Below the pieces are notes generated by a model that had not been told where the DNA came from, did no database searches, and was given only the letters and a program-made list of their open reading frames with translations. Source: Branchiostoma floridae (lineage: Eukaryota > Chordata > Leptocardii > Amphioxiformes > Branchiostomatidae). Taken from it: 64,000 nucleotides of DNA. The position numbers were made by a program, and so were the translations under genes. Shown here piece after piece: positions 63,881 through 64,000 of the stretch. Every line of letters starts with the position of its first letter. Within the stretch, counting starts at the first letter, position 1. The stretch spans positions 27,009,424 to 27,073,423 of the forward strand of contig NC_049984.1 in the NCBI RefSeq assembly GCF_000003815.2. Direction: 5' to 3'.

Positions 63881-64000
63881 GTAAATATTCCTGTAGTCCA
63901 GTCCAGCCTGGCCAACTTTGGCCAGGAACCAGAGATGGAAGAGAACGCTTTCAAAGGGTGTGAAAGGTTCGTGTGTAGCATCTATGACAGTGGAAAATTG

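Overview
This is eukaryotic, intron-rich, roughly 40 % GC nuclear DNA. Short exons with good GT/AG junctions sit between AT-rich introns, with many minisatellites and decayed transposon genes. The mixture (PIF/Harbinger, hAT, piggyBac, Tnp2, DIRS-type tyrosine recombinase, LINE, gypsy integrase, DUF7869- and DUF6589-like genes, CORE-like SINE, MITEs) fits a marine invertebrate deuterostome. Amphioxus (Branchiostoma) is my best guess, but this is inference from family content, not a database match. There are no bacterial-type operons, rRNA or CRISPR arrays.

Layout. 0-8 kb (mostly minus strand): exons of an unrecognised gene (1-415, 5520-5600, 5897-6052, 7310-7470) mixed with an hAT remnant and SINEs. 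8-10 kb: a complete small Harbinger-type element carrying an intact Myb/SANT-like gene, then two minisatellites and a Harbinger transposase exon. 10.5-20.3 kb: two dispersed copies of a ~450-bp segment, a perfect hairpin between direct repeats, and remnants of a recurrent unnamed gene family ('family X'), a DIRS-type recombinase, a DUF7869 gene and piggyBac. 21-22 kb: Tnp2 transposase remnant. 23.9-27.9 kb (minus): exons of a probable HECT E3 ubiquitin-ligase-like gene ending in a catalytic C-lobe. 28.3-28.9 kb: a minisatellite built on a palindrome. 29.8-32.0 kb (minus): a two-exon gene with a 15-residue SPAKK-type repeat array and a MITE in its intron. 32.6-36.2 kb: LINE 3' end, a tandemly duplicated small gene (one copy intact), gypsy integrase scrap.

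37.8-42 kb (plus): a two-exon gene ending in a cysteine-rich segment with defensin-like spacing, a gene whose last exon is a 9-residue repeat array, an 84-bp satellite, and a repeated intron-exon cassette that recurs at 52.5 kb. 43.7-49.5 kb (plus): a mosaic of Harbinger, family X, His-Me finger endonuclease and DIRS-like fragments, with the best family X copy at 48.06-49.47 kb. 50-60 kb (plus): many short exons of domesticated or decaying transposon-type genes, a LINE reverse transcriptase with YADD, and DUF7869. 63.3-64 kb: a DDE integrase core, then a DUF6589-like exon.

Most coding material is therefore mobile or mobile-derived. Few genes can be called intact: the Myb gene in the Harbinger element, the small gene at 34233-34652, and possibly the repeat-array genes at 30-32 kb and 37.8-40.2 kb. 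Exon joins were judged by eye from frame and splice consensus, and all boundaries are provisional.
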